Of a stretch of DNA of 64,000 bases, positions 62,044 through 64,000 are shown piece after piece. Each line of letters begins with the position of its first letter. Position 1 is the stretch's first letter. The position numbers were made by a program, and so were the translations under genes. Below the pieces are notes generated by a model. The model saw only the letters and a list, made by a program, of their open reading frames with translations, was not told the DNA's origin and ran no database searches. Source of the DNA: Serinus canaria (taxonomy: Eukaryota > Chordata > Aves > Passeriformes > Fringillidae); contig NC_066313.1 in assembly GCF_022539315.1 (NCBI RefSeq), forward strand, positions 69,567,934 to 69,631,933, in the 5' to 3' direction.

Positions 62044-64000
62044 ATATTTAAACATGATTAAAAAATAGAAAAATTATGAAAACCTTGAATGTGAATGCAT
62101 CATTATGCATTTATATAGTGTAATATATGTCTTCAGAAAATAATTTAACCTGCCTGAAAAACACTCATCATTGCTATGTCTCAGCAATATGTGACATGTG
62201 AGTCTGTTAGTAGCAATGGCTCTGTAAAAGTTGCATTGAGGAAGTTGAATGGTTACTTCACTGCCTTTGGGTAAAGTTTGCTGATGTGAAGATTTTATTT
62301 GCCAGCTCTAAGCTTTAAGAGTCAGGCTGGGTCCTTTCAACTTCCCAAACCATCACTAGTAAATTGGACTTTGTCTGCCATATTATGGTCTGAATTATGT
62401 ATTTTTTTCCCAACCAATTTCCTTCTTCAATAAAATTCCAAAAAGTTTTTCATGAAAAAGTCCCATGGGTATATCTTGGGTTCCAGAAAGCTGACTATTT
62501 GTGAAATCAAGCTGTATACAAAGAAATTAACAAGTGAGTTGAATTCAACTGTTATGGGGCATATTGCTGTAAAATTATAAGTTAAGTCCAAAGAGCAAAG
62601 GAAGACCTCATGCTATTGAAGAAAGGGAGGGTCTATTTCCCAGAGTTTCCTGCTGTCAGCAAGTGAAATCATTGGGCTTGGAAAGCTTTGAATTTACCAG
62701 TACAGCAGAAAAGTAGTCAGTCATTTATTATATATATTGCTTCACTGTGTAATCTCTTATTGTTTAGCAGTAGTAGAACTGTCAGATTAAAAATAAATAT
62801 TTCATGACTTGTAACAGTAATGAGTTCTTGCTTTGATGTATAATCCATTATTAAACTCACCAAATGTTTTTGAGGCTAACGTATGTGGGTCAGCATTAGG
62901 CCTTTGTAAAATACAGCTTTCTAGCCAGATGGTTGGAGGTTGTCATTAAATTAGCCTGAATCAGTCGGGATCCCATCAGTTAATCTCATGTACTATAAAT
63001 GGCAGATGAGTTTTCTTTGTACTGATTATGCAACTTACAGCATCTGCCCATTTTCTGCTTGACTGGGTCCTGTCTGAAATGGTCATTTCCCCAAACCTGC
63101 TAGAGCCAATCAAAAACCTGCCCAGTTTGCAAGAAGACTGCAGGCATATGGCTATTCAGCTTATATTTTTACCATAGGGTACATAGCTATTATGTATGAG
63201 TATGGGAAACTATGTATGGTAAAGTCATTAAAGTGCTGAACAGTAGGAATTATGGCCATGTCACACATAGCCACAGCCCTGCAGAAAACGCTCATCTGTG
63301 TATATTTTCCTGTTGAATGGTTATTTTATGAATGGCATTTAGTTTCTTATGATGTGGGAGAAGGCTGTCATTCCTGAATTATTTGATTCATATGAATGTG
63401 CTTTAACTTTCTTGCCATCATAACGTTCTCGTTTATGCCATTTGTGAGTAAAGGTTTGTAGTGTGCACATAGATACCTAAAATAAAATACAGCAATTTGA
63501 GAAAAAAAAATTCTTGAAATACAGTCAAAAAGCTGGATGAAACCATCCTTGGATGACTGCTGTGTAAATAGCACACTATCAATTATTTTCCAATAGTCCC
63601 TCTGCGGGAATATTGAACAGATACAAAACTGCTATATGGATGCTAAGAATACAACCTTAACAAGACAAGTTTCTATCTTATTAACAGTGATAATCACAAA
63701 TACTCTCCAATATTTTATTTTCCTTAATAATAACTCTTAAGTAGATGTTAAATACCAAAAAAAGGAATATCTGAAGTATTTGTCTTCTATTATCCAAATA
63801 TCATACTTGACACTATGGTTCAGTAGGTACAGTAATTGCAGTATGGCGGCACTCAATAGTGGTAGTAGATTAAGAAGGATTTATAAGACAAAACTCCTAG
63901 TAGCAATAATTAAAAAAATAAAATATATTTCTTATTTATATTTTGATCCAAGAAAAGAAAATGAACAATTACTTTTGAGTAGGATATCCTGGATAGTTAA
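62044..64000. other. Gene-free AT-rich DNA to window end
   Basis: No gene or transposon is recognised. A slightly less AT-rich patch at 62930-63180 shows no frame of note. The 68-codon minus frame at 63368-63574 is judged random. Confidence 0.55.

Noticed and set aside
62930..63180. Possible conserved non-coding element
   Set aside because: It looks slightly more complex than its surroundings, but conservation cannot be judged from one sequence.

Overview
The window looks like non-coding DNA from a bird, most likely a passerine. The evidence is six or more decayed CR1 LINE 3' fragments (both strands) plus solo LTRs whose sequence I recognise from songbird endogenous retroviruses. CR1 is the dominant retroposon of birds. 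Base composition is strongly A+T rich, with many short T and A tracts. This is typical of an intergenic region or a very large intron on a macrochromosome. I find no protein-coding gene. The longest uninterrupted frame is 191 codons, lies in a locally GC-rich stretch beside an assembly gap, and resembles no family I know. Frames elsewhere are about 60 to 135 codons and have the low-complexity look of chance AT-rich ORFs. I saw no tRNA, rRNA or CRISPR.

Layout: 1-250 is a TATA-bearing LTR-like stretch of uncertain identity. From 250 to 14.7 kb lies AT-rich DNA with four CR1 relics (2.3, 6.5, 8.4 and 10.4 kb) and a short (GAAAT)n. An assembly gap of exactly 500 N occupies 14705-15204. It is followed by a GC-richer segment (15205-15952) and a 401-bp solo LTR flanked by a near-perfect 6-bp target duplication (15953-16365). 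At 21.17-21.89 kb there is a degenerate tandem array with a ~165-bp period, and four of its five junctions carry telomere-like CCCTAA motifs. CR1 relics follow at 28.1 kb and 31-32 kb, the latter the longest at about 1.1 kb.

Three LTRs, all on the + strand, cluster at 41.0-45.8 kb. A further CR1 at 56.2-56.5 kb runs directly into a compound TA/CA/TACA microsatellite. A perfect 76-bp palindrome with no spacer sits at 61968-62043.

No genes work together here. The window's history is one of retroposon insertion, simple-repeat growth and local inverted or tandem duplication. The signals most worth following are the telomere-motif array, the perfect palindrome and the GC-rich segment next to the gap. 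All family identifications are from memory of consensus sequences. Nothing was aligned or searched.
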